In this document: one piece after another, positions 39,207-50,459 of the stretch
Position numbering within the stretch: position 1 is the stretch's first letter
Layout: every line of letters starts with the position of its first letter
Origin: Macrophomina tecta
Lineage: Eukaryota; Ascomycota; Dothideomycetes; Botryosphaeriales; Botryosphaeriaceae
Assembly (NCBI GenBank): GCA_024180945.1
Contig: JAKSGN010000001.1
Location: 310,001-374,000, forward strand
Direction: 5' to 3'
DNA length: 64,000 nucleotides
Made by a program: the position numbers and the translations under genes
Notes under the pieces: model-generated
The model's input: only the letters and a program-made list of their open reading frames with translations
Databases searched by the model: none
Told to the model about the DNA's origin: nothing

Positions 39207-39931
39207 ATGTCAAACCGCCCGCCAATTCCTTTTGCCGTCCCGACGAATCCTTGGGATGTACCTATCCAGAGTGTAGAGGATCCACTTAATGGTTAGTCTC
39301 TCTCATTGCCAGGAGAACGTCTTGGCTAACTAGTCCAGATCAACCAGACAGTTCTCGAGGAACTAACCGAAGTGACGTATGCCACCTCGATCAACTCCTC
39401 CATTCTTCAGAACCTCAGGAACCGGTGCAAGGGATAAGGCCTCCGGAATGGAGTCCAGGTTCCACTGTTCGGGTCCCTACGGAAGAAATGAACGAGTTGA
39501 TCACGGAAGAGAAACGCAAGAGAACAGAAGCCTCTAATATCAGGCGTCGGAATTGGAATGGTGGAGACATCAGCAGACCGGCCCGTCGTTCCAGACGAAG
39601 GAAGGGCTCGCTAGAATTGTCGGAGAGGGTCCTGCAGTTCTCGAGAGAGATGAAGGAGTTACAGAAAAGTATGGAAGGGATGGAGATCAGCAAATTACTG
39701 GACAGTATGGAACGGAGGGTTCGGCAGTTCTTGGAGGAGAGAACTTTAACATCAGAACGCCGCGAAATTAAGGAATTATTGATAAGTATGGAAGGAAGAG
39801 CATTACGGCCATTGAGTAGAAGGGCCCTGCGGCCATTGGGAGGGAGTAGGGCGATAGCAGAACTTCCCGGGATTGTGGTGTCAATGATACCTTTGCGAGA
39901 TTTGATCCTCGCCGGTAACGATATAATATGA
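39207..39931 (+). CDS. Hypothetical charged helical protein, two exons
   Basis: Exon 1 39207-39291 (MSNRPPIPFAVPTNPWDV...) is followed by an intron 39292-39338 (GTTAGT...CTAACTAGTCCAG, 47 bp) that joins in phase to exon 2 39339-39931, giving 225 residues. The product has a Pro-rich start, a Lys/Arg-rich middle (RRRNWNGG, RPARRSRRRKG) and amphipathic repeats (LQFSREMKELQKSMEGM, ERREIKELLISMEGR). The clean phase and branch-like CTAAC support the model. No domain recognised. An LTR-X copy begins 140 bp downstream. Confidence 0.55.
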
Positions 39932-40070
39932 CTAAGGCTCCCTCCAGAATTCTCCTCCATTTACCCCGTGACATGATACCAGCCCTGTTTAAATGTCTTG
40001 GTTGCATGTCCTTCCGCCACTCATCACATATCTCTGAACCCCTTCCTGAGCCCAATACTGATTGTCCCGA

Positions 40071-40260
40071 TGTAACGGCGGGCCTCTTCCTCTGAGGACC
40101 CAAACACCAACGAGGACGGAAAGCCGTGGGCACAAGAAGAGGGTGGCAACAAGCGACAAGAGGTATGTGACTGAGTGCTGCCTGTGAAGGTCGTCTTACC
40201 AGTAATGGTATGGACTGCTACTTTTAGGTCGACCACTAAGGTCCGGTCCGCCACCGTCAG
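40071..40260 (+). repeat. LTR-X family fragment, copy 2
   Basis: It starts TGTAACGGCGGGCCTCTTCC and follows copies 1 and 3 through AGGACCCAAACACCAA and the GAAGAGGGTG/CTGAGTGCTGC blocks to about 40260, where similarity is lost. Confidence 0.6.
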
Positions 40261-40748
40261 CCACCAGCGTCACGCGCGCCGGCAACGCCCACGATTGATG
40301 CCACCAAGCACTGAAGAGGCCAGTCCAGTGGAGGATGCACAGGCTCTCTCTCTCAGACCGCACTAACTTCCGTCGGTTCAGCAGCCGAAGCCCCCTCGCG
40401 CTCTGTGTCAGGAACCCCCACTCTGGATGATGTCCAGGACTATCCGGCCATCGTTGCAGGCTGCGGCACAGCAGCTCTGAGGGCGCCCCGACGCCACGGG
40501 TGCAACAATACCGGCGTCTCCGGATGGCCATCGAGGCGAAGGAGCGATTCATGCGCCTGCGGATCCACGCCCCTGAACTCTCGCATGCAGTGATTGAAGC
40601 TGCTCTCGTCGGTTAGCTCGACCAGTTGAGTTTGGGGAAATGGACGTAATGGTTCCAGTCCGCGAGATCTGTGCGCAATATTAGACTTGCCGACATCACC
40701 GACCTGGGCGACAAGCGGTGGCAGCATCGCCCTGGCTGATCATTCGCC
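40261..40748 (+). other. Possible exon traces, gene not resolved
   Basis: Two stretches read like protein: 40360-40460 (SVGSAAEAPSRSVSGTPTLD) and, in another frame, 40480-40615 (VQQYRRLRMAIEAKERFMRL), the latter ending at a GGTTAGCT that could be a 5' splice site. No consistent full model was found. Confidence 0.25.
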
Positions 40749-41427
40749 ATGGCTGAGCGGGCCCACCACATCTCAGTTGCCCATCGGATTTCGGCTGCCC
40801 CATCATGTCTAAGCGTCCCGTCATATTTGAGCCGCCCGGCAATCGGCATCTCATCTCCTCGTTTGCCCAAAACTTCTCCCTCAACATCACAACCTCCGCC
40901 TTGCTCCCCATCCGCGGCTCTATTCTTCTGCTCAGTGACTTTGAAAATGCTTCTCCCACTTACCTCTCACCAAGCCCCTTCCTTCCACACCTCCAGCGGC
41001 CCTAAGCGCATTCGAGTAAACTACATCTCCAAGCCGTCTTGGAGGCTTCGCCGCAGGGCTTCTGACTCTCCAATCGCGCAGGTGTGTATTATCCTCGCCT
41101 GCAAGGGCGTTCGCACACCGCTGATACAGAACACAGAGACACGAGCTGCAGCGATCTCGCTGTTCCAGCACAGAAACGATATCGACATCTGAGGGGCCAG
41201 AAGGTGGAACGAAATCCAGGGTGTCCAGTCCGGAAGGCCTTGCTCTTTTGGACAGGCGGATCTATCAACTGGAGAAGAGGATGCGTGTGACAGACCTTAG
41301 GACCATGAAGCTTTTGAGAAAGGCTGAAAACTGCGAGATCGACCTGGAGAGGAAGATGGCGATGCTGGAAACAAAGGCCTATCAATCATGCCGCACCAGG
41401 ACCCGAATGACCCAAATCGGCTGGTGA
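40749..41427 (+). CDS. Hypothetical coiled-coil protein, two exons
   Basis: Exon 1 40749-41081 ends ...RRRASDSPIAQ. A 55-bp intron (41082-41136, GTGTGT...ACACAG) joins at a codon boundary to exon 2 41137-41427, whose C-terminal part is a coiled coil (LALLDRRIYQLEKRMRV, LRKAENCEIDLERKMAMLE). Total 207 residues. The N-terminus is Pro/Ser-rich, and an in-frame ATG farther in (near 40948) or an upstream exon may be the true start. Family unrecognised. Confidence 0.4.
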
Positions 41428-42044
41428 GCCAATATAAGAGATTATAAACGCAATGTACATCACAAACATGATTTTACCTGCCATGGTTTCGTCGGACGTC
41501 TCTGTACGCCTTACCACGTGTTGTCGTTGCTCTGTGTTGGCCAACCGAACCTCATCGTCTCCTGTGCCGCATTGGTGCTAATTATAACACGCCGCTGGAA
41601 AGACCGGATTCACCCCGAGAGACAGCCAGCACTGTAGAGGCCAATCGACTGCTGCGGGGGAAGAACATACGGCCAAGAGGTGTCAGCACTAACGCTTATC
41701 CCTGGGCACAGATGACCGGTTCAATGGCACAATGACCCACCTGCCCCCTCCTCCATAACTCCCCTGCCTCCCGCATGGTGGGTCTGGTACCGTGTCGGGC
41801 AGTTCAATCCCGTACCTACTTCTTCCAAGCGTGCCGGCGTTGGGGATGCCTCATTTTTGCAGGTCTACCGGTGTGGCGCGTTGGGGGAAGAGGCACATGC
41901 CTTGGCTGCGTGCAGCAGTACCACATATCGAAGTGACGGGACGGACTTGCGCCACGTCACAAGGCCTTTCCCACAAGATTTTGTCTATCTTTTAATCCTC
42001 ACTTGGTACCGTGATAGCAGTCCGTCAACTCCCAAATCCACATC
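41428..42044. other. Intergenic, nothing recognised
   Basis: Normal base composition. Short ORFs only. Confidence 0.4.
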
Positions 42045-42712
42045 ATGGCTTCCTCTGCCAGTTCTTTCAGTGGCGTCAGTGACACCATCGCGGACGCTCT
42101 AATGTATAGTGTCCTTGTGCCCCCTCGACGACTCTGCTGACTCGAAGTAGGAATGATTTTTTGTTGGACGAGAAGCACCCACACAACGATCCTCGGGTTC
42201 TCTGGGACGTATATTGCAGCTGGTGCATGGATAGAATCATACACTGGATGGGCGGAAAAGAGAACCCAGTATCTCCCCGCTTTGAGCGGGACCTCCTACT
42301 CGAGTCTTACTTCTACGGAGTCGGAAAGGGCGACACCAACTTTCAAGATACCGTCGTCAATGCGATTTTTCAGCAATCCACCAAGCATCCTCAACTCCTT
42401 CTGGGGAAGAATCACGTCGACCGAGTTTACAACCACACGAGGAAAGGAGACAGATTGCGCAATGGTTTCATCACGATCAACATATTTCGCCTGCCCCTGG
42501 GCTCTCTGGAGAAACTGTTGGCAAGTGCCCAGCCAGAACAGTTCCGCGACGAACTCAGGGCGGCATGTCAATTAAGTGACACGGAGAGGGAAGAGATACA
42601 TCAGGCAGATCCTGATCTCTTGCTGGAAGTAAATCCCAGGCTGGCTAGTACTGATAGTGTTCGTCTGAAGAGAGGATGGCGGAAGCCGTACCCGTGGGTG
42701 GTTAATCCGTGA
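42045..42712 (+). CDS. Hypothetical protein, two exons, resembles the helical tail of fungal BTB-like proteins
   Basis: Exon 1 42045-42103 (MASSASSFSGVSDTIADAL) is followed by a 47-bp intron 42104-42150 (GTATAG...CTGAC...TAG) that joins in phase to exon 2 42151-42712, giving 206 residues. The segment DLLLESYFYGVGKGDTNFQD and the following helices resemble the region after the BTB fold in fungal BTB/POZ-like proteins (pattern: L..LY.FG.......FQ..V..A). The BTB fold itself is not evident. The C-terminus is basic (LKRGWRKPYPW). The splice phase is convincing and the family assignment weak. Confidence 0.6.
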
Positions 42713-43152
42713 CAGTTTCACCAGCATGGACAGGGGTTCTTGTCCAGTGGGTTTATCACGCCGACCAAGGAGCCCCTGACAGTTCTACGAGCAGCACAGC
42801 TTCAATTTCTTTTTTAGGTAGTTCGCACAATCAATTGGATAATTATCATGGCAATTAGTTGCAAGATACCGGTTAGCGCAAGTGCCCTGGGACGCAATGA
42901 CACGTTGTTCGATCAAGCGAGTGATCAACGAGTCACCGCATTTGCCGCCCGCATGCAGAGTCAGGATACGTCCAGAGATTTCCGAAGGAGGCGACGTCCA
43001 GAGATTTCCGAAGGAGGCGGCGAAGCATCTCAAGCATGGGGTGTGCTCGATGGACCCGCAGAGTCCCGGACCGGGTCGTAGTACGTTGAGGCTTGCGAGT
43101 CAGGCGCCAGCGCATCAGCTGTTGCGTTTACGTCCCCACGTTCTACAGGGTA

Positions 43153-43544
43153 TTAGTGAGTCTTGCCAATGCGCATTGTCTGAAACGTACTTTGCAGTCT
43201 GTAGTATAACGCCTTCTTCATCCGCCAGTCAAAGACGTCGTCGGTGACCTTTGCTAGCTCGTTCTCTACGAGCTGATCATTTACGTTCCTGTGCGCACTT
43301 TTCCAAACGGGCTGTGGCACGTCTTTCCACGACTTTAACTCGCGCTTCCGTACGCCTGCCCATAGGTTCTCGTCAAACGAAGCGATCTTTTCGGCTTCTT
43401 TATTCGTGAAATCCTACACGCAATTAAGTAATGATACTTCTCGTAGATTGTATTTAGCTTACCAAAAACCTGCCCCATTCTCGATTGCCCCAATCCATTG
43501 TTTGTTTGACATATTGCTGTGGAGTTTTAGAAGTTACGGGTTCC
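43153..43544 (-). CDS. Small hypothetical protein, two exons
   Basis: Exon 2 (43413-43153) is a clean 87-codon reading with coding character: NKEAEKIASFDENLWAGVRK, then SWKDVPQPVWKSAHRN and VTDDVFDWRMKKALYYRLQ, ending TAA. It is preceded by a TAG acceptor and a 56-bp intron (43469-43414, GTTTTTGGTAAG...). Exon 1 (43544-43470) begins MEPVTSKTPQQYV and joins in phase, total 111 residues. The 5' splice site GTTTTT is atypical, so exon 1 is less certain. Trp-rich, soluble, no known motif. Confidence 0.42.
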
Positions 43545-46108
43545 ATGACCGATAACGTCTTGGAAGCTTGAGCGACGGGTGAGAAAGTCAGAAGAAAGAA
43601 GCGAGTTTTCTATCTTAATGCAGCGCTAGTGGAGCATTTGGATGCACCCGCAGCGAGCCAAGCGCCTACGGCTGGGCCCATAGGAGGCCTTATCCGCTGT
43701 GCCAAGAATGTGGACCCGCTCAAAATGCCGGGACAAACCGGAACAAATGGTCAAAATCGGAAAAAGAGGCTTGAAATTCCAGTGAACGCCGCAGCACCAT
43801 GCTATTCCAGGCGGCTTCTCCGTACATGCCCCCTTCGGCAAGCATCTGGCTGGGTCCGTTCGTTCCCCACTTCTGTTAGTACGTGTTGGTCGGGACTGCA
43901 TGGCCGCAGCTTTGTACCAGCTGTTACTTTACCAACATGCATACGAGCTGATCTTCCCGGTAGCAACAATCCGGGGGCCCACCTCACATCCGAGTCTAGC
44001 CTCTGGACGACAACCCACACGCGCTCGTCTCGTGTCGCTAACACCTTCCTCTCTTCCTTTAACCTCCCCTCCCGTTTCAGCTCTACATCGCGCTCAGACC
44101 TCAAAGTTCACGAAAATGCTCCATGTTGCAAGACCTTCGAGATGTGCCGCACGTCCAACTTGCTTTTGGCAAAGTTTTCCTTAGATTTACACCGAGATTC
44201 TATACCGCCTTTTGAAGTTCGTACCCAGTCGCCGAGGCCTGACTTGTTGGCCTCGTGCTGGTCCGCCGTGCTTTCGTCCTCAGGCTCTGCGGCCGCAGTG
44301 GATCTCTTTTGAGCATCGACGCGGATGATCACACCAATTTGATTGCAGCTCCGTGCCCTGCGCGAACCGTCGGAATTGACGCTCCCCTGAGCTAACAATG
44401 TGCCCTACGATCAGGTCAGTGCATGGTTTTCACCACCAAGCACACTGCATACCGGCACAACGACGGGCTAATGAGTTCCTTCGTCAGAAGCAGATCCTCC
44501 ATTCAGGATGTGTCTTACAAGAGCTTGAAGAGGGGAAGGAGAGATAGAGCGGCGTCTGCGATTCATGCTAGCAGTTAGTAGGTCTTCTGCCGTCTGTACA
44601 ATGCCGCTCTTTTTATGCACGCCACGGCGTGACGCTATGAACAGCTCCCCGGAGCCCACATGCTGCTGGTGCGCGCTGAAGCAGCTCGCGTGACTGCACG
44701 AAAGTGATAGGTGATCAGACCTGCGTCGTAAACGAGGCTTTCGAATGAAGCCGCTCTTGTCAAGGCACCCGAAGAGGCAGACGTGCGTCATGCGGGCAAT
44801 TTGCTCCGTGGCTGGATATTGGCCAGCATCCGACCGCGGACGAGGCCCCGTTTCTACTCTACTCAGCCGGTGCTTTCACTGTCCCCAGGAGATATTTGCG
44901 GCGTGCCGCTTTTTGCCAGCTGTCATGGGTGACGGAGATGCTGATGGTCTGGCCACTCTTACTTCGCCATTCACTTGCTATAGTTCTGTATGGCAACAAT
45001 ATTTCAAGGATAAGGCTTTGGATTTCTATAGACCGTAGAATATCAGGCTCCTGTCTCACTGCCTCCAGCCGAGTCCATCACCGCCGAAGAGGTCTGAAAT
45101 GAGTACCCGCTCAACAAACGAGCACGACTGCGGTCACCGGATAGGGCGCTTCGTGTTAGCGATGATTCGGAATATCCACTTGATGTTGCCGCTCTTTACC
45201 GTCGATGATCTTGTTTCGCAGCGGCCGCCTGTTCCTCGGTGGCTCTGGCGTGCCCGTCGTATCGTAGCCGCCGCGGCCTTGATCAGACTCCTGTGGGTCG
45301 AGCTAGTATCAAGTCAGTATTTCATCAATGGAAGATCCATCCAAGAGTACTAACTGGTTTTGCCATGTTTAAGTGTAGATGAGTCCAACTGTAGATCGGG
45401 TTATGGGGATAGCGAGCTACTCGTCAGACTGTGATATCAGTTATGCGTGGCGCGTATTTATACTAAAGACACATCCGTTGAAGAAAGTCACAGGATGCTT
45501 AGGTGGAGCTCTTGTGCAATTGGGTAGTGCTCCAGAGTACACGCCTAGTATTTCCAGCGCCAGGCGGCTTTGCCGCAGCACTCTCTTCACCATCCATATT
45601 CTGTGCCAAGCGAGGGTCTTCGACTCAGAGGACTACGCGTGGCCTATGAGAAGCGGCGGCGCGCAAGGATATGATGGGATTACATGCCATTCATGTTATC
45701 CGACGAACAAGGGGACTACATTAGCTGCATGAGAACCAGCGCCTCTTTAAGACCATGCTCTTCCTGGGGCGTGGCACTCCATGTGGGCCCTTTTCGAGCG
45801 CTTTCTGCGGGATCGTTGGTGGGGCCTCACATAATGCTCCCTGTTAATCTACAACCAGCCAGAGCCATTTTAGGAGACGAGCAGTGTGCCATCCTCGTTC
45901 CGCGTGCAACTCCCTTTGCTCTGTAATACCGAGATTAGCTCTCCAGTTCCGGTCATGCGATCGCAAGTGACACGGACGTGATGTTTTCCTTGGAAGCGCG
46001 CCCCCTCGTGCTGCGAGACGACATATAAGCCCCCAACTCCTGTGCCGGTACGTCACGTCAAGCTCCTGCGCCGACACACTCAGCCAACTCAAACTACAAG
46101 CAGACAAG
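43545..46108. other. Long stretch with no resolved gene
   Basis: Overlapping ORFs on both strands (43629-44312 plus; 44108-44398 minus; 45099-45353 plus; 45379-45732 plus) have no domains or consistent splice models. A TATA-like ACATATAAGCCCCC near 46021 precedes the next gene. Confidence 0.35.
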
Positions 46109-46942
46109 ATGATTGTTCCTACGCACCGAACCTGTGAAGTCCAAAACACGGGCGATTATGTGCACAGTAAGTCCCAATGCAGGACTTACAGTTCGCAATG
46201 ACTTAAGGTTGCCTGCAGAAAACCCCGACTACATGCTGCAGGGGAATCTCTCCTGGCTTCGGCTTGAAAGCGATGCGACTACCATCGATACTTCCTCGGA
46301 CACCGACGACTCGAACGAGGGCGCAGGGGCCCCACATGGGGTTAGAGTCGACGATGATCCCGATAGGCTGCCACGGGCATGGTGCCATGAAGCCGAAAGA
46401 GAGACCCCTGAGCCAGAGAAGCATCTGAATGGTAATTTCGTCGGGTGGAAAATGGACCATCTACTTACGGTTAAATAGTTCGTGCACACCTTTCAACCCA
46501 AGCCCATGGGGCTACACTCGGTACAGGGCTTTCAAACCATGCTCCGTCAGCAGCCCATGAAAGTGTTCAGCAGGACCCGTTCCACATGTTTGCGAGCCTG
46601 TCGGACATTGCCTGTGGTCTCGAGGTTGGACGTGATATTTTGACAGGAGAGATGATATACCGGAAGAGAGTCCTCGAACTCCAGGGAGTCAATCAGCGGA
46701 CTTTCTGCCAAATGATTGACCGAAAATGTGTCCATGCGGTATTTTACCTTGGCAAGCCAGCAACTGATGAGTTGGTGCACCTCTTATACGATGGCAGTGT
46801 TGTTCTGCGCGTTGAGGGTCTTGAGGTGGTAGCGCCTGCCGCGGAGTGGTCTGACTGGAATTCTTGGGAGAGTTACAAGGCCGATGAGGCCTCCTACACC
46901 TACTACCAGACGGTACTGAAGACGGGGGGATCTTTTTGCTGA
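46109..46942 (+). CDS. Hypothetical protein, three exons
   Basis: Exon 1 46109-46166 (MIVPTHRTCEVQNTGDYVH), intron 46167-46218 (GTAAGT...CCTGCAG), exon 2 46219-46431 (NPDYMLQGNLSWLRLESDAT, then a Ser/Asp-rich acidic stretch), intron 46432-46478 (GTAATT...AATAG), exon 3 46479-46942. All phases match and the product is 244 residues. Exon 3 looks like a compact domain (IACGLEVGRDILTGEMIYRK, VHAVFYLGKPATDELVHLLY, GLEVVAPAAEW). A TATA-like box lies ~85 bp upstream. No family recognised. Two consensus introns in phase make this the best supported gene of the 36-50 kb island. Confidence 0.65.
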
Positions 46943-47822
46943 AGCAAATGGTTTTAATACCTCAGATATGGTGTGAGAGGATAGTGTTAATCTTAGCTTT
47001 CGGCTTCATATGCGTAGAACTTGCTTTGCTTCTGTGAAGTAAGAGCTGGTTTGCTAAGAGATAGGCTCGCAACAATTGCCTGGAGAAAGGGTCACTGGAG
47101 CGAGCCGGCGCTCAGCGGTTAGCGGCGCTAGTCTTTAATGGTAAAGGCAACTGAAACAAACTTCCCGAAAGCGCATGTTAGCTGCCAGAGTGCGCCAGAT
47201 GTTGCTGGTTGCCTACTGGATCGAACGGGCCAACGTACCGCTTGAGTACGTGGGCTGCAGACCGGAACGTTCGCTGCACACGTGCCGAATAACCAAGGTA
47301 TCGGTGTAGCATTTCGGCATTGACAGCGCGGTTTCCCGCTCCCCATCTTCGAATGTGGAGCTCCTGCATGATACAGGGCTTCGGGTGGGAGGTGCCACCG
47401 TGAAAGGCAGGGGCGTTGGTGGAGCCACAGGGATGCGACGGAGGTGCACGTATGGTGCGATGCATGTGCTTATTCCAGTGGATCTTGTGTAGGATACGCT
47501 TGGATGGTCTCGGAAGCATCGAGCCTCGGCGCTGATCCGGACTACGCCGCGTCAACTCAATCACGACATGCCCCCACGTCTCCCTGCCTCGCCTCGCCTT
47601 CGCGCCGCATTTCGTAGCGAGGCATGGGGCGGAGATGCGGTGAGACTACTACCTTGAGATGAAAATCAACCGGCTGGGCGAACGCGACACTCTGGTAACT
47701 GCACATGACTTACCATGGTGGGCATATAAGGAGCCCTTGGAAGCATCCGTCAACTCCCAACCACAACGCTTCTTCGTCCCATCTCCTACTCCATCTCCTC
47801 GAAGTTCTGCCCAGCCTTCACA
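46943..47822. other. Intergenic; promoter-like TATA only
   Basis: The minus ORF 47178-47564 is judged spurious. GGCATATAAGGAGCCC near 47721 is a plausible TATA box for the gene starting at 47823. Confidence 0.4.
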
Positions 47823-48287
47823 ATGGAAGCCCATGCCACTTACGCTGATGCTCGCCGTTCTGCTGCATCCAGCAGCATCTATGCTGCTGCCATTTCCGAG
47901 AGCTCTCAGGTGGCCTTGCATGCGGTCCCAGAGAGTTGGCCTAAGGATGAGTTTCCACTGACAGGTACGTCGCTTACTGTGTATTGACTTCAGCATGTAG
48001 AAGACCTTAATTTCTTTTCTTGCTTAGGTTTAATAGAGACTGGAAAGCATGCCTTCAACCGAAGCAACAGCAACGAAAATGCTGAGGGTCACTGTGCTGC
48101 CTTTCCCCAAGCCACGACCGATGCGGTGGCAGATTGTAACGAGCGGGCCTCTGCCTCTAAGGATCCAAACACCAAAGAGGGAGAAAACCTGTCGAGGGGG
48201 TTTTCCTTGAGTGGGTACAAGAAGAGGGTGAGAGCAAGTCGAGCACGTGATGAGACTGAGCACTGCGTGCGAAGGCCGTGTTACTAA
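47823..48287 (+). CDS. Small hypothetical gene whose 3' end runs into an LTR-X insertion
   Basis: Exon 1 47823-47964 (MEAHATYADARRSAASSSIY...) is followed by a 63-bp intron 47965-48027 (GTACGT...TTGCTTAG) that joins in phase to exon 2, which reads LIETGKHAFNRSNSNENAEG... to 48134. There the LTR-X sequence TGTAACGAGCGGGCC begins, and the frame continues through it for ~50 codons (ending RRPCY) to TAA at 48285-48287. The last third of the predicted protein is therefore repeat-derived, or the original gene continued past the insertion, perhaps into the exons at 48499-49819. Function unknown. Confidence 0.5.
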
Positions 48288-48400
48288 CAATGTGCTGAAT
48301 TGTTATTGAAGTTGACCACGAAGGTCAAGGCTATCTAAGGAGTGTGGTTTATATACAAGTAAGAAAGTGTATACAATCTGTATGCTCAGTGAAGGTGTTG
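48135..48400 (+). repeat. LTR-X family, copy 3
   Basis: It starts TGTAACGAGCGGGCCTCTGC and shares with copy 1 the AAGAAGAGGGTGAG, GAGACTGAGCACTGCG and AGTTGACCACG blocks and a TATA-like TTTATATACAAG near 48347. The 3' end is not clear. A CACGTGACCC motif near 48489 may be part of it. Confidence 0.65.
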
Positions 48401-48498
48401 CGCTCAGTGACTGATCGCGACCCTCCTACTGATCGGTTGGGTTGGTCTGCTCAATTTCTTGGCGAGTGGGTCTGACTGATCGCGGGGTCACGTGACCC

Positions 48499-49819
48499 TT
48501 GGCCCACATTTCTTTGGTTCTGCCCGCCTCTGGTGGGGTTGCTCCCCTCTTCATCAACCCGTGCAGGCTGCGCCGTAACACAGATACCCCTGTCCCATTT
48601 GAATGGGATTTTATAACGGCAGGGCTTAAGCTTCCGCATTATGAAATGGACTGCTTTGAAAGTATTTCATATTGTGGACAGGAGGTCCGACGAGAAAATC
48701 CGCTGATTAAAGCACTGTTCGGTCTCGCCAAGCGCTTATTTGAAGAAGTCCAAAACTTGGAACCGGGGCTTGTTCTTGAGGGCCTACCGAGGCTCAAAAT
48801 AATCCCATCAAAGAAGGGTCAGGAAGCTATGGCTCAAGCCGGTATGTCCATGCAAACCGTTAGCGGGTAACGTACTAATCTTATACGGTCAGGCAAACAG
48901 CTTACGGATCACCATCACGTCGATGATGCGAGAGCTGAGGATTGCTCTACGGATCCTCATAACATTGATGCTAAGTCGCTGCTAGATACCGAGGCTGTTC
49001 GTCAAGATGAAAGGAAGGAGGCGCCTGGGGCTGAGACGCATACGAGGAAGCATCAAGCAGGTAGTACGTATTTGGAGATCAAGCGTTGCTTGGGTATGCA
49101 CTTACGAAGAAGCAGATTTCGGCAGCCACTTCCGCACTTCATTCTCCGAAAGCAACACTCAGACAACTTCAATCGAGATCAATCCGTCCGCCGACTATGA
49201 GCTCCGCACCATTATTGTGCCTATCAAATGTTTTCCAACGTTCTGGACGGGTTATAAATCGAGGACAGTTAGGATCGGAGATGGGCAGCATGAGTTCTTC
49301 CGAGATCAACTCCCTCGCGCAGCAGAGTATCTCCAGATGCTCCTAGAGCTTCGCGACCTGGCCGACCGGCACTACGCAGGCTGCAACTACGAGCTGCATG
49401 CCAAATTCCCGGAACAGCTTGTGGTCACCTTTTTGCTCGATCCCAACGGGTACTGGGCAGAAACAGAGGCTGACGCGGATGTGGAAGAGCTTCGTGCTGA
49501 CCCAAACCGTTCCATGGGATCCCTGAGCCCATACCAGCCTACGCGAGTCACGGAAGTTGTTTTACCTGGGGGACCTATCTCTTCCGATTCTTTGGTACAG
49601 CGTCAGCGGCAAGGGACGCCATACCCTGGGTGCGAAAATAGCGACAGTAATGAAGAAAATCGGAGTGGTCTCACACGATCAAGGAAGCGACAGTCAGAGA
49701 CATCGGGCTCTGATCAGGACAGGAAGAGAAGGAAAATGCAGATGGGCGCATCTCTGGAAGACCCTGTAGACCTCACTGGAGATGGTGGATCTGATTCGAA
49801 TGGAAATGAAGCAGCCTGA
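48499..49819 (+). CDS. Hypothetical nuclear-type protein, three exons (5' end uncertain)
   Basis: Exon A up to 48841, intron 48842-48892 (GTATGT...TACTAAT...CAG), exon B 48893-49060, intron 49061-49115 (GTAGTA...GCAG), exon C 49116-49819. Phases match throughout and the open reading spans ~404 codons from 48499. Exon C holds a globular region (YELRTIIVPIKCFPTFW, LQMLLELRDLADRHYAG) and a Ser/acidic tail with a nuclear-localisation-like RKRQ...DRKRRKMQ. No ATG marks the start. The acceptor-like GTGCAG near 48571 suggests an upstream exon, possibly the gene at 47823. Family unrecognised. Confidence 0.55.
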
Positions 49820-49899
49820 AAATATAAGCAGTCTCACAATTGATACAAGATTTTTGGTCGGAATACCTGTTCGATCCATGGCGTTACCTTCGCAAGCAT

Positions 49900-49904
49900 G
49901 TCAG

Positions 49905-49948
<44 letters not shown>

Positions 49949-50066
49949 CATATACCCCGTCGGCCTCCACGGGCCATAGGCAAGAGCTAACGCTAAGTAA
50001 CTTAGACGTTTACGTACAGTACATTGCTTCCCGGTTCATTCAAAACGCTCACTACAAAAACAGAGC
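49900..50066 (+). repeat. LTR-X 3' fragment with (GAT)n microsatellite, copy 4
   Basis: A run of about 13 GAT trinucleotides is followed by TCATATACCCCGTCGGCCTC, GCCATAGG and, after the LTR end, CCCGGTTCATTCAAAACGC, in the same order as copies at 16995, 56690 (minus) and 62985. The trinucleotide run creates a poly-Asp ORF that is not a gene. Confidence 0.7.
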
Positions 50067-50071
50067 ACATG

Positions 50072-50228
50072 TGTTGGAATAGCGGTTCCACGAGCGTTAT
50101 AACTATACTAGTTAGCTTCACGAGTGTCTCAGTAGTATAGCTAGCGTTAGTGGCACGGATATAAGAGGGCACCCCCTCTTACTCCTGTCTATCACCGAGA
50201 ATCTCATTTTTTTTCAGCAAGTTCAACA
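50072..50228 (+). repeat. Solo LTR, relative of 15709-15832
   Basis: It begins TGTTGGAATAGCGG and ends AAGTTCAACA. Flanks ACATG (50067-50071) and ACCTG (50229-50233) match at 4 of 5 bases. It shares GGCACGGATATAAGAGGG and CACCGAGAATCTCATT with the copy at 15709. Confidence 0.7.
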
Positions 50229-50457
50229 ACCTGAAAGTTACGTTTAGCACGCATTTTAGTAGAGAAGGAAAATAGAGCGAAGGTAGGAACCAAAAAAAAA
50301 TTGGTGCAAAAAAAAAAAAAAAAAACAAGTAACAAGCCTACCTACCTCCCTCTCAGGACACAGGCAGAATCTACTCTCTTTCTGACCTCACTGCTCTTCA
50401 CTTTAAAATCCAACACTAGAGTATAGCGTATCCGCCTGTTACGAACATGCCTCTAAA
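50229..50457. other. Retroelement leader-like DNA
   Basis: CAAGCCTACC...GACACAGGCAGAATC and TTCTGACCTCAC recur at 58590-58670. A 19-base A run is at about 50306-50324. No gene. Confidence 0.4.
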
Positions 50458-50459
50458 TA

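Noticed and set aside
43629..44312. 227-codon plus-strand ORF
   Set aside because: Low-complexity Ser/Arg/Pro translation without motifs, and a competing minus-strand frame (44108-44398). Neither could be supported.
47178..47564. 128-codon minus-strand ORF
   Set aside because: No domain, no splice context, His/Arg/Pro-rich reading typical of antisense noise.
49840..50082. ORF with a 15-residue poly-Asp tract
   Set aside because: Produced by a (GAT)n microsatellite inside an LTR-X fragment; flanking translation has no coding character.
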